Below, piece by piece: positions 1 through 5,851 of a stretch of 16,740 nucleotides of DNA (position 1 is its first letter; each line of letters begins with the position of its first letter). Source of the stretch: Coriobacteriia bacterium (GTDB taxonomy: Bacteria; Actinomycetota; Coriobacteriia; Coriobacteriales; UBA8131); NCBI GenBank assembly GCA_009779015.1, contig WRFC01000006.1, forward strand, positions 1 to 16,740, read 5' to 3'. The position numbers and the translations under genes were made by a program. The notes beneath the pieces are model-generated. The model searched no databases. It worked only from the letters and a program-made list of their open reading frames with translations, and was not told where the DNA came from.

Positions 1-483
1 GCGGGAGCCGAGCGCGCCTGGCTGAGCCCCGAGCTGACCCTCGCCCAAATTTCCGAGGTCTCGGCCGAGACCCCGATCACGCTCGGCCTGACAGTCTTTG
101 GCCAGCAAGAGCTGATGGTCACAGAGCACTGCATCTTGATGGCACAAGGCCCCTGCGACCAGCGCTGCGAGTCTTGTGCGCGGCGCAAGTCGCCCCGCCT
201 GCTGCGTGACGAGAAGGGCTATGAGTTTTCTGTTAAGACCGACCAGTTTGGGCGCTCGCACCTTTACAACTCTTACGCCCTTGACTTGGTCCCGCTGCTG
301 CCACAGCTGGTCACGGCCGGCCTGAACAGCTTTTTGGTCGACGCCACACTGCTCAACAACCGCGACCTCAGCGCCGAGGTCGCACGCGCCGCACACGGCC
401 TCGACCTGGCACTGCACAAGAACGGCAGCCTGCCCAAACGCGAAGGCTACACCACCGGCCACCTCTTCAGGGGCGTCTTCTAA
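1..483 (+). CDS. U32-family peptidase-like protein, C-terminal part (5' end outside the window)
   Basis: The reading frame is open from the first base to the TAA at 481-483, giving about 160 residues of a longer protein. The stretch reading GLTVFGQQELMVTEHC, followed by a cysteine set (EHC, then GPCDQRCESC), is typical of the C-terminal part of the U32 family. In relatives such as RlhA and UbiU/UbiV, comparable cysteines bind an iron-sulfur cluster and the proteins act in RNA or ubiquinone hydroxylation rather than proteolysis. The end, TTGHLFRGVF, also fits family C-termini. Which U32 subgroup this is cannot be told without the N-terminus. The next gene follows on the same strand after about 130 bp, so co-transcription is possible but not shown. 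The family call is firm; the substrate is unknown. Confidence 0.85.
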   Translation, partial: AGAERAWLSPELTLAQISEVSAETPITLGLTVFGQQELMVTEHCILMAQGPCDQRCESCARRKSPRLLRDEKGYEFSVKTDQFGRSHLYNSYALDLVPLLPQLVTAGLNSFLVDATLLNNRDLSAEVARAAHGLDLALHKNGSLPKREGYTTGHLFRGVF

Positions 484-615
484 GAGTCCCCAGGCCTGGT
501 GACGGTTGACGGCCTTTCTCCACTTGGTTGTTTTTACAACGTAACAGCAGAGGCCAACTATGTTTTACTGGGGCTCGTGAGATTTTGCAATTGCCAGCCT
601 GGGAAAGGAAAGACC

Positions 616-1461
616 ATGAAACGGACCATCATCAATATTGATGCAAATAAATGCAACGGCTGCGGCCTCTGTGTGGATGCTTGCTTTGAATCGGCCATCG
701 AGCTCATCGACGGCAAGGCCGTCTTGGTGCGCGAAGATTTTTGTGATGGCCTCGGCAACTGCCTCCCGGCCTGCCCCGAGGACGCCATCACTTTTGAAGA
801 GCGCGAGGCGCCGGCCTACAACGAGGCGGCCGTCGTGGCCTATCAAAACGCCAACGCGGCCGGCCAGGCGCCGCACCACGCCGACGGCCCCCACGCCCAC
901 GCCCACGCGGCCGGCCACGCCGCTGCCGCCGCTGCTGCCCAGCCGACGGGCGGATGCCCCGGCGCTGCCATGCGCGACATGCGCGCCTCGGCGCCGGCCT
1001 CGGCCTCGACCCCTGCCGCTGCCCCGGCGCCGGCTACCGCGGCTGCTTGCTGCGGCCCCGCTGACACCACGCCGACCCAAGCCAGTGTGCCCAGTGCGCT
1101 CACGACCTGGCCGATCCAGATCAAGCTCGTACCCACCGGCGCCCCCTATTTTGCCGGGGCCGACCTCTTGGTCGCCGCCGATTGCGCCGCCTTTGCCTAT
1201 GGCAACTTCCACCAAGACTTCATGAAGGACCGCATCACCCTGATCGGCTGCCCCAAGCTCGACGACATCGACTACTCCGAAAAGCTTGCGATCATCCTCG
1301 CCAACAACGACATCCGCTCTCTGACGATCATCCGCATGGAGGTCCCCTGCTGCGGTGGCCTGACCTATGCCTGTGAGCAGGCCATCGCCCAAAGCGGCAA
1401 GAGTATCCCGCTGCGCACCGTGATCATCGGCATCGAAGGCGATATTCTGGCCGACGAGTAA
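616..1461 (+). CDS. Ferredoxin-type iron-sulfur protein with His/Ala-rich linker and conserved C-terminal domain
   Basis: This 281-residue protein starts at ATG 616, preceded by GGAAAGG about 8 bases upstream; the frame stays open to 499 but nothing there supports an earlier start. Residues 1-60 form a ferredoxin domain. The first motif is complete (C13, C16, C19, C23), while the second reads C43-D-G-L46-G-N-C49-L-P-A-C53-P, so Leu46 stands where a canonical CxxCxxC motif has a cysteine. Residues 75-160 are a low-complexity Ala/Pro linker with a His cluster (HAHAHAAGH, 93-101), a GGCPG motif at C114 and a CC pair at 145-146. Residues 165-281 form a compact domain with GCPKLDD (C212), PCCGG (C245-C246) and C253, resembling proteins of strict anaerobes annotated only as 4Fe-4S or ATP-binding proteins. 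An electron-transfer or redox-sensing role is inferred; the partner is unknown. A strong terminator follows. Confidence 0.85.
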   Translation: MKRTIINIDANKCNGCGLCVDACFESAIELIDGKAVLVREDFCDGLGNCLPACPEDAITFEEREAPAYNEAAVVAYQNANAAGQAPHHADGPHAHAHAAGHAAAAAAAQPTGGCPGAAMRDMRASAPASASTPAAAPAPATAAACCGPADTTPTQASVPSALTTWPIQIKLVPTGAPYFAGADLLVAADCAAFAYGNFHQDFMKDRITLIGCPKLDDIDYSEKLAIILANNDIRSLTIIRMEVPCCGGLTYACEQAIAQSGKSIPLRTVIIGIEGDILADE

Positions 1462-1542
1462 ACCCGGCTTTGCGCACGGCTACCTGGTGAGAAGCGCAGC
1501 CGCCCTTGCCCCGCCGCGCCGGCCGTCGTTTTTAGCCACACC

Positions 1543-1587
1543 GCCGTGCCCTGACGCGCGCCAGCATGCGTCAGTGCACGGCTTTTT
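1543..1587 (+). terminator. Rho-independent terminator of the iron-sulfur protein gene
   Basis: Arms GCCGTGC (1543-1549) and CTGACGC (1551-1557) pair with GCGTCAG (1568-1574) and GCACGGC (1576-1582). This gives a 14-bp stem with one C/T internal mismatch and a 10-base loop, followed directly by TTTTT (1583-1587). The T-tract is on the plus strand only, so it ends the transcript from 616-1461. The stem contains the stop codon and last codons of the convergent permease gene. Confidence 0.85.
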
Positions 1588-2329
1588 GGTAGACGCGCGT
1601 TGCCCACCAGAGTGCGAGAGCGAGCAGCGGGACGATTACCACGAAGGCAATCAGCGTCTGGCTGCTGGCCAGCGTGCCGGCGGCCAGCTGGCGCGAGGCC
1701 TCGACCGTGTAATACATCGGGTTAAAGTGCGCCACCACGCGCAGCGAAAGCGGGCCGAGCGAGATCGGCAGCAGCACCCCCGAGAGCAGGGTCAGCGGCA
1801 GCTGCAGGCTCGTGACCACGGCGGCCACGCTGCTGATCTGCTTGAAGATCAGCCCCAGACTGCTTGAGCAGGCCGAGACCATGGCCGTTAAGAGGCAGAG
1901 CAAAAAGAGCAAGATCACTAGCCCCAGCAGATGCACGCTAAAACCACAGGCCAGAGAGATCAAGATGACCAGGATAGACGGTACAAGAAAGTTCACGATA
2001 TCGGCCAGCACACCGCCCAGCAGCATCGCAAAGCGACTGGCCGGCGTCACCCGCAAGCGCTCGGTCACACCGCTCTGCAGCTCCCAGACCATCGTCCAGC
2101 CCGCCCCCATGCCACTTGAGAAGGCCAGCAGAGTGAGAATGCCCGGAACAAAGCTGTTGAGCACGCCGGCCATCGAGAGCGGCGGGTTGGCGATGTTGGC
2201 CAGCAACGGCGAAAAAAGCAAGATGTAGAGCAGCGGCGTCATCAGGTTGGCAATCACCCACATCGGCTGGCGCAGGTTCTCGCGCATCTTGCGCATAAAA
2301 AAGAGCCCGGTCTCGGTCGCTATCCTCAT
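1571..2329 (-). CDS. ABC-2 type transporter permease, DrrB-like
   Basis: This 252-residue membrane protein has about six hydrophobic segments: residues roughly 22-45, 55-80, 105-128, 130-155, 165-190 and 225-245. It has the ABC2_membrane layout of DrrB-type drug, lipid or polysaccharide exporters. The N-terminal stretch MRENLRQPMWVIANLMTPLL and the mid-protein VTERLRVTPASR loop are typical of the family. Its start overlaps the stop of the ATPase gene by four bases (ATGA at 2326-2329), so the two are translationally coupled and should form an exporter of two ATPase and two permease subunits. The substrate cannot be read from sequence. The 3' end lies inside the terminator hairpin of the convergent gene. 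Confidence 0.9.
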   Translation of the reverse strand: MRIATETGLFFMRKMRENLRQPMWVIANLMTPLLYILLFSPLLANIANPPLSMAGVLNSFVPGILTLLAFSSGMGAGWTMVWELQSGVTERLRVTPASRFAMLLGGVLADIVNFLVPSILVILISLACGFSVHLLGLVILLFLLCLLTAMVSACSSSLGLIFKQISSVAAVVTSLQLPLTLLSGVLLPISLGPLSLRVVAHFNPMYYTVEASRQLAAGTLASSQTLIAFVVIVPLLALALWWATRVYQKAVH

Positions 2330-3192
2330 TTCTCATCCTCCCAACTGATGTCGCGCAGCGAGCGCCCGGTCTTTTCAAAAAAGACGTCGTCCAGGGTCGG
2401 TTGCTGGCCCTGCGCGTTTTTGACCTGCCCCTTCAAGGCAGCCGGGGTGCCCTCGGCGACGATCTGCCCATGATCGATGATGGCCAGCCGGTCGGCCAGC
2501 TGGTCGGCCTCATCCAGGTAATGCGTCGTTAAAAAGATCGTCATGCCGCCTTCTCTGAGCTTGCTGATGTGCTGCCAGAGGCTCAAGCGGTTCTGCGGGT
2601 CCAGCCCGGTCGTCGGCTCATCCATAAAAAGGACCTGCGGCTCGTGGATGATGCCCAAGGCAATCTCGAGGCGCCGTTTCTGGCCGCCCGAATAGGTGCG
2701 CACCTTGCGGTCGAGCAGCTCGTCTAAAGACAAAAGGCGACTCAGCTGGGCGATCTTCTGTTCGACCTGGCGCGGTGCCAGGCCATAGAGTCGGCCGGTC
2801 AGCCTGAGGTTCTCGCGGCCAGTGGCCGGCAGGTCGGCGCCCCCCAGCTGGCTGATGTAACCGATCTGCTGGCGCACCTCATGCGGGTTCTTGCTAACGT
2901 CATAGCCCGCCACCTGGGCACTGCCAGAATCTATGGATAAGAGCGTTGTGAGCATCCGTTGGCAGGTCGTCTTGCCGGCGCCGTTTGGCCCCAAGAACCC
3001 AAACACCTCGCCAGCCGCGACATAAAGCGTGACGCCGCGCACGGCCTCAACGGATGCTGCGATCGCGTCGCCGCCCGCGCCCTCGGCGCCCTCGGCGCCG
3101 CCCGTGTCGCCCACGCCGCTCGCGCCAGCCCTTTTGCGCACCTTCAGCGGAAAGCTCTTTCTCAGGTCATGCGCCTCGATTGCGTAAACCAT
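2326..3192 (-). CDS. ABC transporter ATP-binding protein, DrrA-like
   Basis: This 288-residue nucleotide-binding subunit energises the permease encoded directly downstream. Walker A is GPNGAGKTT (68-76), the signature YSGGQKRR spans 167-174, Walker B is VLFMDEP (187-193) with catalytic Glu192, and the H-loop is His224. The C-terminal stretch PTLDDVFFEKTGRSL is characteristic of DrrA/CcmA-like exporters. Unusually, residues 21-46, between the first strand and the conserved VEAVRGVTL segment, are a Gly/Ala-rich low-complexity insert. Part of it is encoded by a 9-bp tandem duplication (CGCCCTCGG, 3078-3095 on the plus strand). The ATG at 3192 is preceded by GAGGGGAG about 9 bases upstream. The gene is divergent from a TetR-family gene, so repression through the palindromes in between is likely. 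Confidence 0.93.
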   Translation of the reverse strand: MVYAIEAHDLRKSFPLKVRKRAGASGVGDTGGAEGAEGAGGDAIAASVEAVRGVTLYVAAGEVFGFLGPNGAGKTTCQRMLTTLLSIDSGSAQVAGYDVSKNPHEVRQQIGYISQLGGADLPATGRENLRLTGRLYGLAPRQVEQKIAQLSRLLSLDELLDRKVRTYSGGQKRRLEIALGIIHEPQVLFMDEPTTGLDPQNRLSLWQHISKLREGGMTIFLTTHYLDEADQLADRLAIIDHGQIVAEGTPAALKGQVKNAQGQQPTLDDVFFEKTGRSLRDISWEDEK

Positions 3193-3230
3193 GATGGTCT
3201 TCTCCCCTCTTGCTTTTTTGGGATAATCTA

Positions 3231-3291
3231 TGTTAGTGTTTATCTAACAGCGTTAGTCTAACGGTGTTAAGGATACTCCCTAACACCGTTA
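3231..3291. promoter_or_regulatory. Operator cluster between the ABC exporter and tetR-like genes
   Basis: Three palindromes sit side by side in the 140-bp divergent spacer. They are TGTTAG-N7-CTAACA (3231-3249), CGTTAG-T-CTAACG (3251-3263) and TAACGGTGTTA-N11-TAACACCGTTA (3259-3269 with 3281-3291, perfect 11-bp arms). The shared half-site is YGTTAG/CTAAC. TetR-family regulators bind such dyads, and the regulator gene starts 42 bp away, so autoregulation plus exporter control is the natural reading. No clear -35/-10 pair could be fixed on either strand. Confidence 0.75.
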
Positions 3292-3332
3292 ATGTCTAGA
3301 GCAATTGCCGGTTTTTTAGGAAGTGGTAAAAA

Positions 3333-3935
3333 GTGGCCTTGAACAAAGAGACCATCGTTTTGACTTGCATCGCCATCTTGAACCGCGATGGTGCAGACGG
3401 CCTCTCGATGCGCACCCTCGGAAAAGAACTGGGCGTGCAGGCAGCCTCGCTCTATTGGCATTTTTCGAGCAAAGATGCGTTGTTTGGCGCGATTGCCGAG
3501 CACCTCTGCCAGCAGTACGCCTTGCCCCCCGAGAGCGGCGACCTAGAGACCGACATCATGGCCTATTTTTGCACCTACCGTGCCATGCTGCTGCCCGTGC
3601 GCGACTCGGTCACGGTCTTTGAGAACTCGCTGCCCAACACCCCCAAACGGGCCGCGCTGATTCGCGCCTTCAGCCAGAAACTGACCGAGTTCGGGGTCAG
3701 TCCCGAGAATCTGATGACCGTCTCGAACATGCTGAACAACTACGTGCTCTCGTTCACGGCCGACGAGATCCGCTTTAACAACACTTCACCTGAGCAAAAA
3801 GAGAGCTTCTACCAGCTCGTGCGCTCCGAGGGCCAGCCCGCGCAGCCTTACGAGCGCGACTTTGACGAGCAGTTTGACTTGGGATTAGAGATCATGCTGG
3901 CCGGCATCAAAGCCGTCGAAGACAGCTCTGAATAA
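3333..3935 (+). CDS. TetR-family transcriptional regulator (TetR_C type)
   Basis: This 200-residue regulator probably represses the divergent ABC exporter genes and itself. The N-terminal helix-turn-helix covers about residues 5-50 (GLSMRTLGKELGVQAASLYW followed by HFSSKDALFGAI) and closely matches the TetR/AcrR DNA-binding domain. The rest is helical and ligand-binding, of the tetracycline-repressor C-terminal type judging by its length and the LNNYVLSFTADE region. The chosen start is GTG 3333, with AGGAAG (3317-3322) ten bases upstream. The next gene on the same strand begins 79 bp downstream, differs in base composition and has its own promoter-like sequence, so it is probably not co-transcribed. 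The inducer is unknown; exporter-linked TetR proteins commonly sense an exported compound. Confidence 0.9.
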   Translation: MALNKETIVLTCIAILNRDGADGLSMRTLGKELGVQAASLYWHFSSKDALFGAIAEHLCQQYALPPESGDLETDIMAYFCTYRAMLLPVRDSVTVFENSLPNTPKRAALIRAFSQKLTEFGVSPENLMTVSNMLNNYVLSFTADEIRFNNTSPEQKESFYQLVRSEGQPAQPYERDFDEQFDLGLEIMLAGIKAVEDSSE

Positions 3936-3948
3936 TGCATTTAAGCTC

Positions 3949-3977
3949 TTGACAATCAGACATAATGTGGCCATATT
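3949..3977 (+). promoter_or_regulatory. Likely promoter of the AAA_14 ATPase gene
   Basis: A perfect -35 TTGACA (3949-3954) is followed 17 bases later by CATATT (3972-3977), which matches four of six -10 consensus bases. It lies in AT-rich sequence 38 bp ahead of the GTG start and just after the tetR-like stop codon. TATAGT at 3993-3998 also resembles a -10 but is too far from TTGACA. Confidence 0.5.
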
Positions 3978-4014
3978 AAAATGAGAATTTGATATAGTCA
4001 GGAGTTTACAGCCC

Positions 4015-5271
4015 GTGTATATTAAACGTGCTATTGAAGGAACCGTTTTAAACATATCCGACACCTTCCCTGTCCTGCTTGTCACTGGTCCTCGGCAGGT
4101 GGGAAAGACCACCTTGCTGAAGCGGCTGGCAGATGAGGGGCGTACCTATGTTTCGCTTGATGATCCGAACATACGCAGTATGGCCAAAACCGACCCGGCA
4201 TTGTTTATGCAGCGTTACACGCCACCGGTGTTGATCGATGAAATCCAATATGCTCCGCAAATTTTGCCTTACATCAAGATGAGCGTAGATAACTCTGGTC
4301 ATAAGGGGGATTTTTGGTTGACCGGTTCCCAAGCGTTCCACATGATGAAGAATGTTAGCGAGTCCCTCGCTGGTCGGGTTGGTATTGTCAATTTACTGGG
4401 GTTGTCAATGAGCGAAATCAACGAGCTCCCTTCCGAGCCCTTTACCACCTCACCAACACGATTGATGACCCGTTTAAACGTAGCACAGAAAATGAGCCTC
4501 AATGACCTCTATGCTCAGATAGTCCATGGTATGTTCCCGGCATTGCATAACACTAAAACACCGCCTGATATATCTGAATTCTATCGTTCGTACATCAATA
4601 CGTATCTGCAAAGAGACATCAGGGCCTTGTCTCAGGTCGCTGACGAGACATCTTTTTTGAATTTTATGATTATCGTTGCAGCGCGCACCGCTAAGCCGAT
4701 CATCTATCAGGAATTGGCGGACGAAGCACAAATCAGCCAGCCGACAGCAAAAAAGTGGCTCTCGCTCTTAGTGTCGTCTGGCCTTGTAGCGTTGGTGCAA
4801 CCCTACCATAACAACGTTTTGAAACGTACGCTGAAAATGCCGCTGATGCACTTCCTTGATACCGGTCTTTGTGCTTACCTGCTTAAATGGGGTGATGCCG
4901 AGACGCTAGAGCGCGGCGCTATGTCTGGAGCCTTCTTTGAAAGCTGGGTATTCTCAGAGATCTACAAAAGCTACCTGAACGCCGGAAAAGAGGCTCCGGT
5001 CTTCTATTTCCGCGATAAAGAAAAACGTGAGATAGATCTGCTTATCTATGAGAACGGCACCCTCTGTCCCATCGAAATCAAAAAGACGGCATCCCCTGGC
5101 ACAAGCGCCATAAAGCATTTCAAAGTGCTCGATCCCATAACTGAGCCTGAGCGTTTTGGCATGCTCGAACAAGTGAGAACAGAGATCGGCGGGGGCGCGG
5201 TCATCTGTATGATAAATGATCTATTACCTGCGGACAAAAAGAACTGGTTTGTTCCGGCTTGGCTTGTCTAA
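4015..5271 (+). CDS. AAA_14 ATPase with C-terminal DUF4143 domain
   Basis: This 418-residue protein belongs to the widespread AAA_14/DUF4143 group, whose role is not established. The ATPase half has Walker A GPRQVGKTT (25-33), Walker B VLIDEI (72-77), sensor-like WLTGSQ (101-106) and the following GRV. Residues about 200-260 include a winged-helix-like part (ISQPTAKKWLSLLVSSGLV). The C-terminal half is DUF4143 and carries a PD-(D/E)XK-like set: Glu309, Asp341 and Glu354-Ile-Lys356 (REIDLLIY, PIEIKK). A nuclease fold is inferred; activity is not shown. The start is GTG 4015 with AGGAG (4000-4004) upstream. Base use is clearly lower in GC than the neighbours (I counted 27 G+C in 4441-4500 against 41 in 7081-7140), which suggests acquisition. 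The tRNA-linked repeat region begins one base after its TAA. Confidence 0.9.
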   Translation: MYIKRAIEGTVLNISDTFPVLLVTGPRQVGKTTLLKRLADEGRTYVSLDDPNIRSMAKTDPALFMQRYTPPVLIDEIQYAPQILPYIKMSVDNSGHKGDFWLTGSQAFHMMKNVSESLAGRVGIVNLLGLSMSEINELPSEPFTTSPTRLMTRLNVAQKMSLNDLYAQIVHGMFPALHNTKTPPDISEFYRSYINTYLQRDIRALSQVADETSFLNFMIIVAARTAKPIIYQELADEAQISQPTAKKWLSLLVSSGLVALVQPYHNNVLKRTLKMPLMHFLDTGLCAYLLKWGDAETLERGAMSGAFFESWVFSEIYKSYLNAGKEAPVFYFRDKEKREIDLLIYENGTLCPIEIKKTASPGTSAIKHFKVLDPITEPERFGMLEQVRTEIGGGAVICMINDLLPADKKNWFVPAWLV

Positions 5272-5272
5272 A

Positions 5273-5364
5273 CCTGGCGGGTTCGAATCATCGGGCCCCG
5301 ATGCAGGTTCCCCCAGCAGGCCATTTGGCCTGCTGGGGGAACCTGGCGGAGAGACAGGGATTCG
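5273..5364. repeat. 92-bp direct repeat, copy 1 (contains duplicated 3' end of tRNA-Ser)
   Basis: This segment matches 5469-5560 at 90 of 92 positions; the differences are at 5290 and 5292 (5486 and 5488 in the other copy), and the offset is 196 bp. From left to right it holds CCTGGCGG, a TTCGAATC motif, a perfect hairpin (5305-5344) and then, on the minus strand, the last 21 bases of the tRNA-Ser gene including CCA (5344-5364). It starts one base after the stop codon of the ATPase gene. Confidence 0.95.
5305..5344. repeat. Perfect 19-bp inverted repeat (hairpin), copy 1
   Basis: AGGTTCCCCCAGCAGGCCA and its exact reverse complement are separated by two bases. There is no T-tract on either side, so it is not a standard intrinsic terminator. 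It could still stall transcription arriving from the ATPase gene or from the tRNA. Confidence 0.95.
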
Positions 5365-5440
5365 CCAACCGCGTCGCCGCCTGCGGCGGCTAGCGCTTGG
5401 AGGCCTCGCGCAAGCGCTCGGCCCACTCGGCTAAAACGTG
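5344..5440 (-). pseudogene. Degenerate tRNA-Ser-like remnant
   Basis: Read on the minus strand, the 3' end (CCA, acceptor strand TCTCTCC, T-stem half) is identical to the intact tRNA-Ser gene. A D-arm-like GCCGAGTGG sits at the expected distance from a 5' end near 5440, and GCCGCCGCAGGCGGC resembles a long serine variable arm. The 5' acceptor strand does not pair (CACGTTT instead of GGAGAGA), the T-loop carries two extra bases, and the anticodon region has an 11-base loop on a 7-bp stem. It therefore looks non-functional, or like a recombination product. Confidence 0.45.
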
Positions 5441-5454
5441 CCGCCGGCACGTTT
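5434..5454. other. Short perfect hairpin, terminator-like
   Basis: AAACGTGCC and GGCACGTTT (9-bp arms) flank a three-base loop, with A-rich and T-rich outer ends on both strands. It could be a weak bidirectional terminator for the convergent tRNA and ATPase transcripts. The T-tracts are only three to four bases long, so the role is uncertain. Confidence 0.4.
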
Positions 5455-5468
5455 CTCACGCCTCGTGC

Positions 5469-5560
5469 CCTGGCGGGTTCGAATCCTGGGGCCCCGATGC
5501 AGGTTCCCCCAGCAGGCCATTTGGCCTGCTGGGGGAACCTGGCGGAGAGACAGGGATTCG
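5469..5560. repeat. 92-bp direct repeat, copy 2 (overlaps the intact tRNA-Ser 3' end)
   Basis: This is the second copy of the unit at 5273-5364, with two mismatches. Its right-hand 21 bases are the 3' end of the functional tRNA-Ser gene. The remainder is the tRNA's downstream flank (on the minus strand) with the hairpin at 5501-5540. The sequence identity stops at 5560, inside the T-arm. Confidence 0.95.
5501..5540. repeat. Perfect 19-bp inverted repeat (hairpin), copy 2
   Basis: It is identical to 5305-5344. On the minus strand it begins at the terminal A of the tRNA's encoded CCA, so it forms immediately after the mature 3' end. It may act in 3' processing or in stopping transcription, although no T-tract follows. 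Confidence 0.95.
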
Positions 5561-5631
5561 AACCCTGGGAACGTGTTAGCACGCTCAACGGTTTTCGAGA
5601 CCGCCGCCTTCGACCACTCAGCCATCTCTCC
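5540..5631 (-). tRNA. tRNA-Ser (anticodon CGA)
   Basis: On the minus strand the acceptor GGAGAGA (5631-5625) pairs with TCTCTCC (5550-5544), then discriminator G and an encoded CCA (5542-5540). A D-arm GCTGAGTGG, the anticodon stem GCGGT/ACCGT with loop CTCGAAA (anticodon at 5597-5595), a long class II variable arm and the T-arm CAGGGTTCGAATCCCTG follow in order. The long variable arm and the CGA anticodon both indicate serine (UCG codons). The total is 92 bases with CCA. Its 3' end is duplicated 196 bp away, next to a lower-GC gene, as often seen where elements integrate at tRNA genes. Confidence 0.97.
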
Positions 5632-5693
5632 GCAGCTATGGTTACGCCGGTTATGCAAACACCCGTACCATGCAGCCTTATATAATACCTGAA

Positions 5694-5710
5694 ATGCTAC
5701 AAGTTAGCAT
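5694..5710. promoter_or_regulatory. ATGCTA inverted repeat in the tRNA-Ser/copA spacer
   Basis: ATGCTA (5694-5699) and TAGCAT (5705-5710) flank five bases, between the divergent tRNA-Ser and copper ATPase genes. A similar AATGCTA/TAGCATT palindrome occurs in the cydA leader at 13208-13230. It could be an operator; nothing else supports this. The rest of the 220-bp spacer shows only the promoter-like element at 5735-5765. Confidence 0.3.
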
Positions 5711-5734
5711 CGTTTCTGGCCTATTGTTCGAGAC

Positions 5735-5765
5735 TTGACATATCAGGCAGACCCCCTGGTAACAA
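5735..5765 (+). promoter_or_regulatory. Possible metal-responsive promoter of the copper ATPase gene
   Basis: TTGACA (5735-5740) is followed directly by an imperfect dyad, TATCAGG (5741-5747) and CCTGGTA (5755-5761), one mismatch in seven, with a C-rich centre. A weak -10, TAACAA (5760-5765), lies 19 bases from the -35. A long 19-base spacer occupied by a dyad is the layout of MerR-family (CueR-like) promoters, and ACCCCCTGG also resembles part of CsoR-type sites. The assignment is an inference. TATACT at 5766-5771 is too distant to be the partner -10. Confidence 0.4.
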
Positions 5766-5851
5766 TATACTGTAAACTACTGATTCACCTTGAATAGAGT
5801 CAACTGATGCGCTTTGTTTTATCGGTCTAAAAGAAATAGAAATTCGAAATA

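Noticed and set aside
499..615. Upstream start of the iron-sulfur protein at 499
   Set aside because: The extra 39 residues resemble no domain and the good ribosome site stands before ATG 616. GTTGT-TTTT-ACAAC (527-540) in this stretch is a small hairpin without other support.
565..1392. A long minus-strand open frame (275 residues) opposite the iron-sulfur protein gene
   Set aside because: It is Gly/Arg/Val-rich, has no family motif and no ribosome site, and lies opposite a gene with clear cysteine motifs. Such frames are expected in GC-rich coding DNA.
5273..5560. CRISPR array
   Set aside because: There are only two long copies, no series of regular spacers and no cas genes, and the unit includes part of a tRNA gene.
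5268..5692. Several overlapping small open frames through the tRNA and repeat region
   Set aside because: They are translations of the tRNA-Ser gene and hairpin repeats (peptides such as GETGIRTLG and RDSNPG are familiar artefacts of tRNA sequence).
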